This document shows positions 12,461-25,887 of a stretch of 64,000 nt of DNA, in pieces. This stretch comes from Nyssa sinensis (lineage: Eukaryota; Streptophyta; Magnoliopsida; Cornales; Nyssaceae), in assembly GCA_008638375.1 (NCBI GenBank), contig CM018035.1, positions 37,566,824 to 37,630,823 on the forward strand, given 5' to 3'. Positions within the stretch are counted from its first letter, which is position 1; every line of letters starts with the position of its first letter. The translations under genes were made by a program, and so were the position numbers. The notes under the pieces were generated by a model that saw nothing but the letters and a program-made list of their open reading frames with translations, did not search any database and was not told where the DNA came from.

Positions 12461-14322
12461 TGTCACGCCCCGAATTTCTGCAAACCCCAGGCGCGACTGA
12501 CGAGACAGAAAATAAAATAAATAAAAAGACAATTGTAAATAAATTCACTAAACATGCATCCATTCCCATCAATACATAAAATAGCGTAAAGTACATTTCA
12601 CAACTGCATTGTTCATAGGTCATTCGGGCTTAAGCCCTTACATTACAAAACATAAGTCCCATGGACCAAAAATCTACCAAGTGCTTCATCCTATCAAGGT
12701 ATCAGTGAGTCTAAAGTAGCTGGAGTATCCTCATCTGAAAAATGTTGCCCACGAATGGGTCAGCTCAACTGCTGGTATGATGAAGTGCTAATGCAAGAAA
12801 TAAAGCTAAGGCGTGGCATGTGCAAAGTGTACATTTATATCTAAATGTCATTCAAAGCATCGCAGTAATATATGAGTGGTATGCATGACGCACCCATGCA
12901 CAACTCAATGCCACACCCATGTCTCATTTACGGGTACTCCCCGATGGCATCGAAGTACCAATGCAATGGCCAATTTTGGGTTTTTCACCACAGGATCTAC
13001 ACCCTCATAATGCATAGCACCACGTGCTCAACTCACGCCATGTTCTCAAGGATTCACCATATGCCAATATGCTAATGTAATCTCAATGAACATGGTTTTT
13101 CAATAATATAGCATGCTCGGACAATAACACATAAATCATCAGTCAGTTCCATATGTATGCATATCTCATGTGTTCATGTATCATAGTTCATGTTCTTCAC
13201 TTTACTAAACTCTCAAAGAACGCAAGTAACACATAAACATGTGAACAACCAACTTTAAATTATCAACTAAACACATTCCAACTAAACACATAAATCATTC
13301 CAGTCATTCACAAAATGTTCCTAACTTAACTTCATTTCTAACATTAGCAAAACACCATACCTGACGGGTTAGTCACAACCCAAGTAAACTGCGCTCGTAA
13401 TGCAGTGGCTAGTAGTGAGAATGTGGAAGGATCAGACTGCCTTCTCCTTGCCTTTTCGTGTCCCTAAAATCATAACAAGTGACTTAGTTCATTTGTTTCC
13501 TAAATGATGCTATTCAACAAATTTTATGTCTTTATTTTATAAGTTTCTATTCTGCTAAATTAAACTCTGCTATTGAGTCCAGGACGTCGAAGAAAATAAG
13601 TTTAGGTTTTCGTAGAACTCACTTCGGACATCTGGGTTCAAAAGGGCAAAACAGTCATTTTGCACTTTTCACGGGACCTTACATTTTGTGACCTCTTTTC
13701 CCAAATTGGACTCCACGGTTGAGTCCAGAATGCTCGAGATAATAAAGTTTCACTATTTGTTTACTTAATTCGGAGTTCATTTGACTGTGTTTCAATTCAG
13801 GGGCATTTTGGTAATTTTAAAGGTTACTACGGGTCTTTTATTTTTTGGGACCCCGTCTCATAAAATAGACCTCACCATTGGTCTCAGAATGGTCGAGATA
13901 GTCAAAATACACTAATGACTTGTCCCATTTGGACTCCGAATTATTTTAGAATATTTAAATAATTAAATTAAATTAATTAATTAAATTAATTTAATATTTT
14001 ATTCAGGAGGGGTCAAAACATAATTAGTCAAAAGTTCTGTGGGTCAAAATCAGATTTCCTAAAGTTCTGGGGTCAAGTTTAATTTCCAAAAGTTTAGGGT
14101 TTAATTTGTAAATTTCAATTTCTCCTATTCTCAATTCGGTTACCCAAACAGGGATTCGTCCAAAACAATGATAGGAAATCCCTGTTCCTGTTTCAATTTC
14201 AATTTTTCAATTTATTACACCCGCAGCCAAACAGCCCATTTCATATTTTAATTTAAAACAACAGGGCGACACGTGGCAGGGACGAATCGCCCAAGCCCGA
14301 CCCGAACCCGAACCCGACCCGG
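12461..14322 (-). mobile_element. Element B 3' LTR, first part
   Basis: It starts tgtcacgccccgaatttctg and runs to the cccgg at which the family A tandem is inserted. It continues at 33979. Colinear with 40573 onward in the 5' LTR. Confidence 0.9.
14318..14322. repeat. Target duplication cccgg, left copy
   Basis: Five bases directly left of the first family A LTR, repeated exactly at 33974-33978. They lie in a GC-rich stretch of repeated cccgaa blocks in element B's LTR. Confidence 0.92.
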
Positions 14323-17300
14323 TGTCACGACCCGAAACCCACCCTATGCGGATCTCGTGTCGCGGGGCCGACCCGAAGGCCGTCCCTACTTTTTCCGTTC
14401 CTGTATCATAGTACTAATATGCAATGTACTAAAAATTTAAAACAATAAACAGCGGAAGTCATTTATCAGTTACAGTAATCCAGCGGAAGTCTTTTTAAAT
14501 ACATTAAACAGCGGAAGTCTATTAATACATGACATAGTTCTACAGAATTCAAAATGAGAACTAAACCGTAACCAGCACCCGGGGGTGGTGAATACATGGG
14601 AGAACTAACATAGACTGATACAATGCTTCAAAATATCCCCCTACGCTCACAGACTCCTACTGGGGTCTCGCAGCGTCATCACCTGAAATGGGGGTAAATG
14701 GGGTGGAATGAGCTACAAAGCTCAGTAAGTAAAACAGATCTCCAACACTGGTATCGATGATCAATGTGTATCCATGAATAGATAATGATAGCCAATCATA
14801 AGGAAGGAGATGCTGTGATAGCCAATGAACATAATTGCCACGAGGGCCAATGGAACAATTGCCACGAGGGCCAATGAAAAGTAATCACAATACACAATCA
14901 GAAGTAATAGTGTAAAATGAAAATATAACAACAATGAAGTACTGCCACAATGAACCGATCACAATCAAATCAATCAATGCAAGTCTTTCGAGACTTGAAG
15001 AATTATAAGGAATAGTGCCATTCAATCAATTAAGTTCTGTCAATCATAAGAGATGCTGTTATTCTGTTTCAGGGCTCGGCAGACCCTCGATCTTTTGGGG
15101 CCCGGCATACCCCCCAGTCAATTCCAATAATTTGCCATTTGTCCGTTCACGGACTTGACCCGTAGGTCCTATTTAATCAGATAGCATCAGATGGTTGTTG
15201 TGACTGAGCACAACTCCCGTGTCCATAAACATGTCATGATCATAGTAATTCCATAGAATATAAAAATGGAATATCATTCATTCAATGAGGATACAGTAGT
15301 AGGCCTTTCAAGGCATGGTTCAACATGATAACAATGATATAGCAATCAATCAAGGTCCACTAGATAGAACAATATCACAAAGTGGATAGCAATAACATAG
15401 GTGCTTTCAAAGCACAGTGAAACATGATAACAGTGATACATCAGTCAATGATATGTCCACAAGATAGAAAATATCGAAAAGTGGAACACAAGGATATCAA
15501 TACTTTCAAGAGTACGAGTTTGGCAGTAAAAGAATAAACTTGGCTTGTGGGAACACCACATGTAAGAGAAAGTGATCCACTTACCTCTATCGTGCCTCTA
15601 TCTTAGAAATCCGTGAGTATACCCTTGCCTTTTGAGTTCCCTATATATCAGTGAATACGTTTCAGAATAAATACTATTCATCAAAGTTTATGCTTTTCTA
15701 TCATAAGTATTTCAAATACTATTTTAGACTTTACCATTGAGTCCGGAATGCCGAAGAAAGTCGGTTTAGGCTTTCGCGGAATTCCATTTGGACTTTTGTA
15801 CTAAAAGGGCAAAATAGTCATTTTGCACTTTTACGGTATTTTATCCTTCGGGGTTCCGTCTCGTAAAACGGACCCCACCATTGGACTCAGAACGTCCGAG
15901 ATAATAGGTTTTGACTATTCATTTGTGTCGTTTGGACTTCGTTTGACCTCTTTTTGGAATAGGGGCATTATTGTAAAATTAATATTTAATTAATTTTTTA
16001 TACTTTGGGCAACAGTGAAATTTCCCAAACTATTTGGGGCCGGTTTATAATTCCCATAAGCTGCGGTCTGAACCAGTTGGTTCAGACCTAAAAACCCTAG
16101 ACCGGTCCACTCTTGCCCTGAACCAAACGGTTCACCTTCATTCAAGAACCGGATTTCAATAACCCAATTCCCTATCCTTATCCCTGTTTCGGTTAACCCC
16201 AAAACCCAATTTCTATTTATTATTCCTGCAACCAAACATGCCCAAATCCATTTAATTAGAAACCCAAAACGACACAGCTTCGGTCCGTTTCATATCCGGT
16301 CGGGTACCGACCCGATCCGAACCCGGATCCATCCCAGTTTTGACCCGATAGCCCCACGCTTTTCCGATCGTCTTCCCCACGTCTCCGGTAGGGTTCCGGC
16401 GTGCACAGTCACCTTCTCCGGCGACGGTGACCCATTTTCCGGTGAGATTTTGGCCCTTTTTAAATGTCATTTTCTTCCCCTTCTCCTAAGGATTTCAAAT
16501 CCATTTTCCATTTCCTTTAAATCCCTTCATAACTTCACGAAATAGAGCCTAAGGATCTCTGGCCGACTTTCCGGTGACCCATATCCTTCCTATTTCGTGA
16601 CTATTTGTACACTGTTTTGACCCTAATCCATTAGAAATGGTTTCCTGCACCTCTAAGGATTATTTCCATAAATAAACATCAAAGTTTTAAGCATGAATTC
16701 ATGGAACCCGAAATTATCCATGAAACCTGCAACTGCCATATTCTCCATGGTTTCTCAACCGTTTTTCATGATTCTTTTTGCATTAAAACCTATATTTCAT
16801 GCTTGTTTAGACCTATATAATTACATACAAGCTTCATGCTTTAAATTGTAAAAACAGAATTAAAACCACTCACCTGGGTGTTCGGATTTAGCCCACTGTG
16901 ACCTTCCAACTTTCCTATTTATGCTCCTGAATTCTTTGCCAAGATGTTCTCTCAACTTTGGTCTTGTTTGTGCCTTTAAACCCACACCCGTAGGCTTATA
17001 TTTGTAGAGAGAGTTTCCACCGCCTCTCTCTCTTTTCTCTCTCTCTCTCTCGGTTCCTCCCCCTTCTATGGCCTCTTTCCTTGACCCAGAACCTGTGCTC
17101 TCTCTGCCAAATGCAACCTTTGCATTAAATGGCTTGGAGACTTTGTGGGGCACTTATGTATATATATATATATATATATCATATTATATATATATATAAC
17201 ACACCCATTTCTCATATAGCCGACACATACACTCTCCTTTGGTGCTTGCATACTGCCCAAGGCAGTTCCCCTTTTTCCTTTTTCCTTTCTTTTTGTTTCT

Positions 17301-17700
17301 TATGTAAATATACATATATACATAATTACATCATACATGTATAATACATTATATATTATACATATATACACATGAAATACACTTTTTTTTATACATGTAT
17401 ATACATGCATATGTGGAGGTCTAATTCTATTTTAAATCATATTTGCATACACTGATTTCAATCAAGCTACGTATCTACATTCACGTATGCATGCATGGGA
17501 ATGCGTGCATGCACGCATTTCGATGCAATGCCCTGTGATGCTCGGGTGTTACCCAGCCTTGGTCATTCATTTCCGTGATTACAGTCTCCAGTCTTTCATT
17601 TCCATGAGAATACTATGACATTCATATCTTATCGTTTAAGTTACATGTTTTAACCGACCTACCTCGGTATACGTGACGTATCCCGGGTCGGGATATTACA
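14323..17700 (-). mobile_element. Family A LTR 1 (3' LTR of left copy)
   Basis: 3378 bp, tgtcacgacc...ggatattaca. It contains three cagcggaagtc repeats (14450, 14481, 14509), a perfect 10-bp inverted repeat at 16065-16088 and a TA-rich tract at 17157-17200. It has small private differences from LTRs 2 and 3 (for example at 14539 and 14645). Confidence 0.93.
16065..16088. repeat. Perfect 10-bp inverted repeat with 4-nt spacer
   Basis: The arms are ggtctgaacc and ggttcagacc with agtt between. The same structure is present in LTR 2 (about 24202), LTR 3 (about 32339), the F LTR (about 56757) and the LTR at 61065 (about 62689, spacer agtg), always at the same place next to the AT-rich tract. Its role is unknown. 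Confidence 0.8.
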
Positions 17701-17713
17701 TTCTTACCTCCTT
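17701..17713 (-). promoter_or_regulatory. Polypurine tract, left family A copy
   Basis: On the minus strand aaggaggtaagaa directly abuts the 3' LTR. This is the expected RNase H-resistant primer for plus-strand DNA synthesis. Confidence 0.85.
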
Positions 17714-17748
17714 AAAAATAAGTTTGTCCTCAAACTTAGCATATACTA

Positions 17749-20700
17749 CTATGAAAATAAATGCGGGTACTTGGCGCGCATATCATCTTCTCGCTCCCAA
17801 GTAGCCTCTTCCATTCGGTGATTCCTCCACAGAACTTTGACTAATGGAATAGTCTTGTTCCGTAGCACCTGATCTCGACGATCCAAAATCTGAACTGGAT
17901 GCTCTATGTAACTCAGATTTTCCTGGACGTCTAGCGGTTCGTGCTCGATCACTTGATCTGCACTCTTTATACACTTCCTTAGCATCGAGACATGAAACAC
18001 ATTGTGAACATGTGCTAACTCCGATGGTAAGGCAAGCTCGTAAGCTACGGGTCCAACCCTCTTCGTGATCCTGAATGGCCCAATGTATCTGGGGCCAAGC
18101 TTTCCCCTCTTGCCAAACCTGACCACCCCTTTCATGGGTGACACTTTCAAGTACACATAATCGTCTTTCGCAAACTCTAAGTCTCGTCGGTGAACATTTG
18201 CATAGCTTTTCTGTCGACTTTGAGTTGCTAATAAACGCTGTCGGATCAGTTGTATCTTTTGTGCGGTCTGTTCCACTATCTCCGGCCCATAGAGTTCTCC
18301 TTTCTCCCACCTCTGTCCAACATAGTGGTGATCGGCACTTCCTGCCGTATAATGCCTCATATGGTGCCATACCAATACTAGCTTGATAGCTATTATTGTA
18401 CGTGAACTCGACCAATGGCAACTGATCTTCCCAACTTCCTTCAAAGTCTATGACACAAAAACGCAGTAAGTCTTCTAAAGTCTGTATCGTCCTCTCCGAC
18501 TGGCCGTCGGTCTCGGGATGATACGCAGTGCTAAGACTCAGTTCCGTGCCCATAGCTTGTTGTAGTCCTTTCCAGAATCGTGATACGAACCGGGGGTCCC
18601 TATCAGAAACAATCGATACTGGAACTCCGTGAAGTCTAACTATTTCTCTGATGTATAGCTCAGCTAGTCGCTGAAGAGATTGTGTCGTCTTGGTTGCCAG
18701 GAAGTGAGCTGTCTTTGTTAATCTGTCCTACGATAACCCAGATAGAGTCACTCCCCCTGACTGTCTTTGGCAATCCCGACACAAAGTCCATCGTGATGTG
18801 TTCCCACTTCCATTCAGGAATGGGCAGTGACTGCAGAAGTCCTCCAGGCTTCTGATGTTCCACCTTAATTTGCTGGCACTTGGCACATCGTGCTATGTAC
18901 TCAGCTATATGACGTTTCATCCCTGGACCACCAATAAGTATCCTTAACATTGTGATACATTTTGGTGCCTCCTGGATGTAAGGCAAATTTCGAACTGTGT
19001 GCCTCATCGAGAATCTCTTTCCTGATCTCAGGCACATCGGGTACGCAGATCCTATCCTGATAATACAATATCCCATCTCTCACTGTGTACTCGGAATCTA
19101 TGCCTGTCTTGATTCCTTGAAGAAGCTTAGCCAACTTCTCATCCTGAGTCTGCTGTCCCCTGATCTTGTCCACAATCGACAACCCGACTGTGACGTTGGC
19201 ACATAGTGCCTTGGAACTGGGCAGAACTATCTCTATTTCCATGTCGTTCAATTCCTTCAGTAATTCCGTCTGTGTTGTCAACAGGAAAGCTAAACTTCCT
19301 GATGACTTCCGACTCAGAGCGTCAGCTACCACATTCGCCTTTCCTGGGTGGTACTGTATGTTGACCTCATAGTCTTTTAATAACTCCAACCAACGGCGTT
19401 GTCTCATATTGAGCTCCTTCTGTGTAAACAGATACTTGAGGCTCTTATGATCGGTGAAGATTTCGCACGTGGTTCCATATAGATAGTGCCTCCATATCTT
19501 CAAAGCGAAGACAATGGCTGCTAGCTCAAGGTCATGTGTCGGATAATTCCCCTCGTGGGGTCTCAACTGTCGGGAAGCATAAGCTACCACTTTTCCGTTC
19601 TGCATTAACACACACCCTAAGCCCTTGTATGAAGCATCACTATAAATCACAAAACCATCGGTTCCTTCTGGCACTGTCAATATAGGAGCCGTAACCAGAC
19701 GCTTCTTCAGCTCTTGGAAACTCTTTTCTTGCTCCTCTGTCCATACAAAAGGAACACCTTTCCGGGTCAGTTTGGTAATAGGCGTAGCTATCTTGGAGAA
19801 GTCCTGGACAAATCTCCTATAGTAGCCTGCTAACCCCATGAAACTTCGCACCTCCGTGACACTCGTAGGTTGAGGCCAATTCATGATTGCCTCGATCTTC
19901 TGGGAATCAACAGAGATTCCCTCTTTACTGATCACGTGTCCCAGAAATGCTATACTAGGAAGCCAGAATTCGCATTTCTTCAGCTTAGCATACAACTTCT
20001 GCTCCCCTAACTTCTGTAGCACTCTCCTCAGATGTACCTCGTGTTCTTCCTGGTTCTTAGAGTAAACCAAGATGTCGTCTATAAACACAATCACGAAGTC
20101 ATCCAAGTACGGCTTGAACACACGGTTCATCATATCCATGAATGCAGCTGGGGCATTGGTCACCCCAAATGGCATAACAAGGAACTCGTAGTGTCCATAC
20201 CGTGTCCTAAATGCTGTCTTCTGAATGTCAGTGGGCCTGACCTTCAGCTGATGATAACCGGACCTCAGATCGATCTTCGAGAACACCTGGGCCCCTTTCA
20301 ACTGGTCGAACAAATCATCCACTCTGGGCAGTGGATATCTGTTCCGGATGGTAACTTTGTTCAACTCACGATAGTCGATACACAGTCTCATAGTTCCATC
20401 CTTTTTCTTTACGAACAATACAGGTGCACCCCATGGTGACGAGCTGGGTCGTATGAAACCCTTGTCCAATAATTCCTGCAACTGGAGCTTCAGCTCCTTC
20501 AGCTCTGTCGGTGCCATCCTATATGGAGTCTTGGATATCGGAGTAGTGCCCGGCAATATGTCGATACAAAACTCGATCTCTCTGTCTATGGGCATTCCTG
20601 GAAGATCATCCAAGAACACTCCGGGAAAATTCCCTAGCAATGGGAATATTTTCTAACTCAGGCTGCTGAGAGTTAGTGTCTTGAACACTACATAAGAATC

Positions 20701-22267
20701 CGTGGCATCCCTTTCGAAGCAGACGCCTCGCTTGGATAGAGGAAACAAAGTAGGGTGGGGAAGCCACTCCTGTCCCCTCAAAGTCAACTGTCGGAAACTG
20801 TGGATTCCGTATGAGAACTCGTTTGGCCATACAGTCTATCGTAGCATAATTGGCAGCCAGCCAATCCATTCCAAGGATAACATCGAATCCACAAATTTCC
20901 AAAGGTATAAGGTCAGCCAATAAGTGTGTATCCCCAATCTGTATCCCACAATTCCTATACATGGTATCCCCCAACAATGATTTCCCCGATGGTATAGAAA
21001 CATTCAGTAAATACCCTAAGGGTTCTGTTACTAGGTTCAGTCTAGCAGCATATGTAGGGGATATAAATGAATGTGTAGATCCAGTGTCAAATAAAACATG
21101 AGCAGGCTGTGAGCATACTAAAAGAGTACCTGCGACTACAGAGGTTGTAGCCTGCACGTCTCCTGGTAAAAGGGAGAAAACCCGTCCTGCCTGCTGCTGG
21201 ACGTTCCCCTGTCCACTCCTTTGGGCTGGAGGTCTAGGTGGTGCTGTTCCAGTGGTTGGTGCCTTTACTGAAGCAATACTGGGCATGGCCTGATCCTTCT
21301 GAGGACATTCTCTTGCAAAATGTCCCTCCTGACCACAGTAGTAACAAGCGTTGCTGTCCTTGAGACACTGGCCTTTATGGATCTTATTGCAACGAGAGCA
21401 CTTGGCTGCCCCCTTTTTGTTGCCTTGTTTCTTCTGACCCGATCCTGTCGCCTGTGATGTGGCTCCAGGTCTGGTAAATGTAGATCCATGTTCTGAAGTA
21501 GAAGGCCCTTGCCTCTTTTTCTGATTGCCGCCCTGCTTCAAGTTTCCTTTCCTCTTGGCGAATTCCTCGCCACTCCTTTCTATGACTCGAGCTGTCTCCA
21601 CTACATCATCATAAGTAGTCAGTCGATGGGACACCAGTCTATCTTTAATAGGCCACCTCAGTCCTTCCTCAAATTTGCGAGCCTTCAAGTCCTCGGTACT
21701 GATAGCACCAGGGGCAAATCTGGCCAACTCAGTAAATTTGGCCTCGTATTGCTCTACTGTCATTCCCCCCTGTTGCAGTACCATGAACTCTGCAACCCTT
21801 CGGTTTCTTACTTCTTGGGAGAAGTACTTCTTGTTGAAGATATCAGTGAATCGTTGCCAGTTCATGTCTGGCTCTTTATCTTCCTCTATCATCCACCATT
21901 TGTGTGCCATTCCTTTGAGCATATATGTGGCATAGGCCACTTTTTGGACTTCAGTGCATATCAGGATTTTAAAGATCCTGTTCATTTCTAGTAACCACTC
22001 CTCAGCTACAGTGGCTCCGCCTGTACCGTCGAAAGTCGGGGGTTTCATTTTCTGAAACCGCTCATATAAGTATGCAGCATCTCGCTCGTTTCCTTGGCGA
22101 TTCCCTGCATTGTCGCCTGCATTGACAGGCTGCTCCTGTGGTACTGGCTGTGCTGGTTGGTTAGCACCAGCCTGAATCTGTGGCAGACTTTCAATGATAG
22201 TCCGCATCATTCTTTCTAGCTGTTCTAAACGATCCATAGGCAACGGACCTTGCCTCGTGTTTACCAT
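17749..22267 (-). pseudogene. gag-pol polyprotein, left family A copy, four frame breaks
   Basis: Encodes a Ty3/gypsy polyprotein for packaging, processing, reverse transcription and integration. Start chosen at the ATG at 22265-22267 (MVNTRQG), the first before the conserved Gag. Gag (core around residues 75-240) is followed by a degenerate and then a canonical zinc knuckle (CX2CX4HX4C, about residues 308-321), protease with DTG at about 394, then reverse transcriptase with FIDD, RNase H, integrase (HHCC and DDE), GPY/F and a C-terminal chromodomain. Relative to the right copy it carries four one-nucleotide length gains: near 20623 (protease/RT junction), 18922 (integrase zinc region), 18727 (integrase core) and 18295 (before GPY/F). 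No in-frame stop substitutions were seen. Gag and protease remain intact, so it might still supply Gag. Several breaks are in short homopolymers and could be sequencing errors. Confidence 0.9.
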
Positions 22268-22280
22268 GACTGTGAATAGA

Positions 22281-22364
22281 ATCAATGAAGCTAACCAATG
22301 AGATAACCAGTGAGATAACCAATGAAATAACCAGTGAAAGAATCAATGAAGTAACCAGTCAATG
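22281..22364. repeat. 12-bp tandem repeat in the leader of the left family A copy
   Basis: About seven units of the form aaccartgarat lie between the primer site and the gag start. The same array is in the right copy. The rest of the leader, to 22445, shows nothing recognisable. Confidence 0.8.
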
Positions 22365-22445
22365 TGTAAGACAAAAATAAATGTCAGTCATATCTAGCAG
22401 TCTTAACTCTAGTCCTATCTCCCATGACTCACTATCGAACCTATA

Positions 22446-22457
22446 GCTCTGATACCA
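22446..22457 (-). promoter_or_regulatory. Primer binding site (initiator tRNA-Met), left family A copy
   Basis: TGGTATCAGAGC on the minus strand, three bases inside the interior from LTR 2. It matches the 3' end of plant initiator tRNA-Met and places this copy's 5' LTR at LTR 2. Confidence 0.95.
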
Positions 22458-22460
22458 AGC

Positions 22461-25400
22461 TGTCACGACCCGAAACCCACCCTATGCGGATCTCGTGTCG
22501 CGGGGCCGACCCGAAGGCCGTCCCTACTTTTTCCGTTCCTGTATCATAGTACTAATATGCAATGTACTAAAAATTTAAAACAATAAACAGCGGAAGTCAT
22601 TTATCAGTTACAGTAATCCAGCGGAAGTCTTTTTAAATACATTAAACAGCGGAAGTCTATTAATACATGACATAGTTCTACAAATTCAAAATGAGAACTA
22701 AACCGTAACCAGCACCCGGGGGTGGTGAATACATGGGAGAACTAACATAGACTGATACAATGCTTCAAAATATCCCCCTACGCTCTCAGACTCCTACTGG
22801 GGTCTCGCAGCGTCATCACCTGAAATGGGGGTAAATGGGGTGGAATGAGCTACAAAGCTCAGTAAGTAAAACAGATCTCCAACACTGGTATCGATGATCA
22901 ATGTGTATCCATGAATAGATAATGATAGCCAATCATAAGGAAGGAGATGCTGTGATAGCCAATGAACATAATTGCCACGAGGGCCAATGGAACAATTGCC
23001 ACGAGGGCCAATGAAAAGTAATCACAATACACAATCAGAAGTAATAGTGTAAAATGAAAATATAACAACAATGAAGTACTGCCACAATGAACCGATCACA
23101 ATCAAATCAATCAATGCAAGTCTTTCGAGACTTGAAGAATTATAAGGAATAGTGCCATTCAATCAATTAAGTTCTGTCAATCATAAGAGATGCTGTTATT
23201 CTGTTTCAGGGCTCGGCAGACCCTCGATCTTTTGGGGCCCGGCATACCCCCCAGTCAATTCCAATAATTTGCCATTTGTCCGTTCACGGACTTGACCCGT
23301 AGGTCCTATTTAATCAGATAGCATCAGATGGTTGTTGTGACTGAGCACAACTCCCGTGTCCATAAACATGTCATGATCATAGTAATTCCATAGAATATAA
23401 AAATGGAATATCATTCATTCAATGAGGATACAGTAGTAGGCCTTTCAAGGCATGGTTCAACATGATAACAATGATATAGCAATCAATCAAGGTCCACTAG
23501 ATAGAACAATATCACAAAGTGGATAGCAATAACATAGGTGCTTTCAAAGCACAGTGAAACATGATAACAGTGATACATCAGTCAATAATATGTCCACAAG
23601 ATAGAAAATATCGAAAAGTGGAACACAAGGATATCAATACTTTCAAGAGTACGAGTTTGGCAGTAAAAGAATAAACTTGGCTTGTGGGAACACCACATGT
23701 AAGAGAAAGTGATCCACTTACCTCTATCGTGCCTCTATCTTAGAAATCCGTGAGTATACCCTTGCCTTTTGAGTTCCCTATATATCAGTGAATACGTTTC
23801 AGAATAAATACTACTCATCAAATTTTATGCTTTTCTATCATAAGTATTTCAAATACTATTTTAGACTTTACCATTGAGTCTGGAATGCCGAAGAAAGTCG
23901 GTTTAGGCTTTCGCGGAATTCCATTTGGACTTTTGTACTAAAAGGGCAAAATAGTCATTTTGCACTTTTACGGTATTTTATCCTTCGGGGTTCCGTCTCG
24001 TAAAACGGACCCCACCATTGGACTCAGAACGTCCGAGATAATAGGTTTTGACTATTCATTTGTGTCGTTTGGACTTCGTTTGACCTCTTTTTGGAATAGG
24101 GGCATTATTGTAAAATTAATATTTAATTAATTTTTTATACTTTGGGCAACAGTGAAATTTCCCAAACTATTTGGGGCCGGTTTATAATTCCCATAAGCTG
24201 CGGTCTGAACCAGTTGGTTCAGACCTAAAAACCCTAGACCGGTCCACTCTTGCCCTGAACCAAACGGTTCACCTTCATTCAAGAACCGGATTTCAATAAC
24301 CCAATTCCCTATCCTTATCCCTGTTTCGGTTATCCCCAAAACCCAATTTCTATTTATTATTCCTGCAACCAAACATGCCCAAATCCATTTAATTAGAAAC
24401 CCAAAACGACACAGCTTCGGTCCGTTTCATATCCGGTCGGGTACCGACCCGATCCGAACCCGGATCCATCCCAGTTTTGACCCGATAGCCCCACGCTTTT
24501 CCGATCGTCTTCCCCACGTCTCCGGTAGGGTTCCGGCGTGCACAGTCACCTTCTCCGGCGACGGTGACCCATTTTCCGGTGAGATTTCGGCCCTTTTTAA
24601 ATGTCATTTTCTTCCCCTTCTCCTAAGGATTTCAAATCCATTTTCCATTTCCTTTAAATCCCTTCATAACTTCACGAAATAGAGCCTAAGGATCTCCGGC
24701 CGACTTTCCGGTGACCCATATCCTTCCTATTTCGTGACTATTTGTACACTGTTTTGACCCTAATCCATTAGAAATGGTTTCCTGCACCTCTAAGGACTAT
24801 TTTCATAAACAAACATCAAGCTTTTAAGCATGAATTCATGGAACCCGAAATTATCCATGAAACCTGCAACTTGGAATATTCTCCATGGTTTCTCAACCGT
24901 TTTCCATGATTCTTTTTGCATTAAAACCTATATTTCATGCTTGTTTAGACTATATAATTACATACAAGCTTCATGCTTTAAATTGTAAAAACAGAATTAA
25001 AACCACTCACCTGGGTGTTCGGATTTAGCCCACTGTGACCTTCCAACTTTCCTATTTAAGCTCCTGAATTCTTTGCCAAGATGTTCTCTCAACTTTGGTC
25101 TTGTTTGTGCCTTTAAACCCACACCCGTAGGCTTATATTTGTAGAGAGAGTTTCCACCGCCTCTCTCTCTTTTCTCTCTCTCTCTCTCGGTTCCTCCCCC
25201 TTCTATGGCCTCTTTCCTTGACCTAGAACCTGTGCTCTCTCTGCCAAATGCAACCTTTGCATTAAATGGCTTGGAGACTTGTGGGGCACTTATGTATATA
25301 TATATATATATATATATCATATTATATATATATATAACACACCCATTTCTCATATAGCCGACACATACACTCCCTTGGGTGCTTGCATACTGCCCAAGGC

Positions 25401-25839
25401 AGTTCCCCTTTTTCCTTTTCCCTTTCTTTTTGTTTCTTATGTAAATATATACATATATACATAATTACATCATACATGTATAATACATTATATATTATAC
25501 ATATATACACATGAAATACACTTTTTTTTATACATGTATATACATGCATATGTGGAGGTCTAATTCTATTTTAAATCATATTTGCATACACTGATTTCAA
25601 TCAAGCTACGTATCTACATTCACGTATGCATGCATGGGAATGCGTGCATGCACGCATTTCGATGCAATGCCCTGTGATGCTCGGGTGTTACCCAGCCTTG
25701 GTCATTCATTTCCGTGATTACAGTCTCCAGTCTTTCATTTCCATGAGAATACTATGACATTCATATCTTATCGTTTAAGTTACATGTTTTAACCGACCTA
25801 CCTCGGTATACGTGACGTATCCCGGGTCGGGATATTACA
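22461..25839 (-). mobile_element. Family A LTR 2, shared middle LTR
   Basis: 3379 bp. It serves as the 5' LTR of the left copy and the 3' LTR of the right copy. Its left third resembles LTR 3, but from about 23815 to 25380 it has at least ten private differences where LTR 1 and LTR 3 agree (for example near 23881, 24334, 24797, 24870, 25058, 25223 and 25371). Confidence 0.93.
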
Positions 25840-25852
25840 TTCTTACCTCCTT
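25840..25852 (-). promoter_or_regulatory. Polypurine tract, right family A copy
   Basis: The same aaggaggtaagaa as at 17701, directly abutting LTR 2 on the minus strand. Confidence 0.85.
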
Positions 25853-25887
25853 AAAAATAAGTTTGTCCTCAAACTTAGCATATACTA

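Noticed and set aside
15990..16470. Two frames of 81 and 72 codons repeated in all three family A LTRs
   Set aside because: They recur only because the LTRs are near-identical, lie in non-coding LTR sequence, and match no domain.
20032..20439. Plus-strand frame of 135 codons inside pol, also at 28168-28575
   Set aside because: Antisense shadow of reverse transcriptase; its conservation follows from the minus-strand gene.
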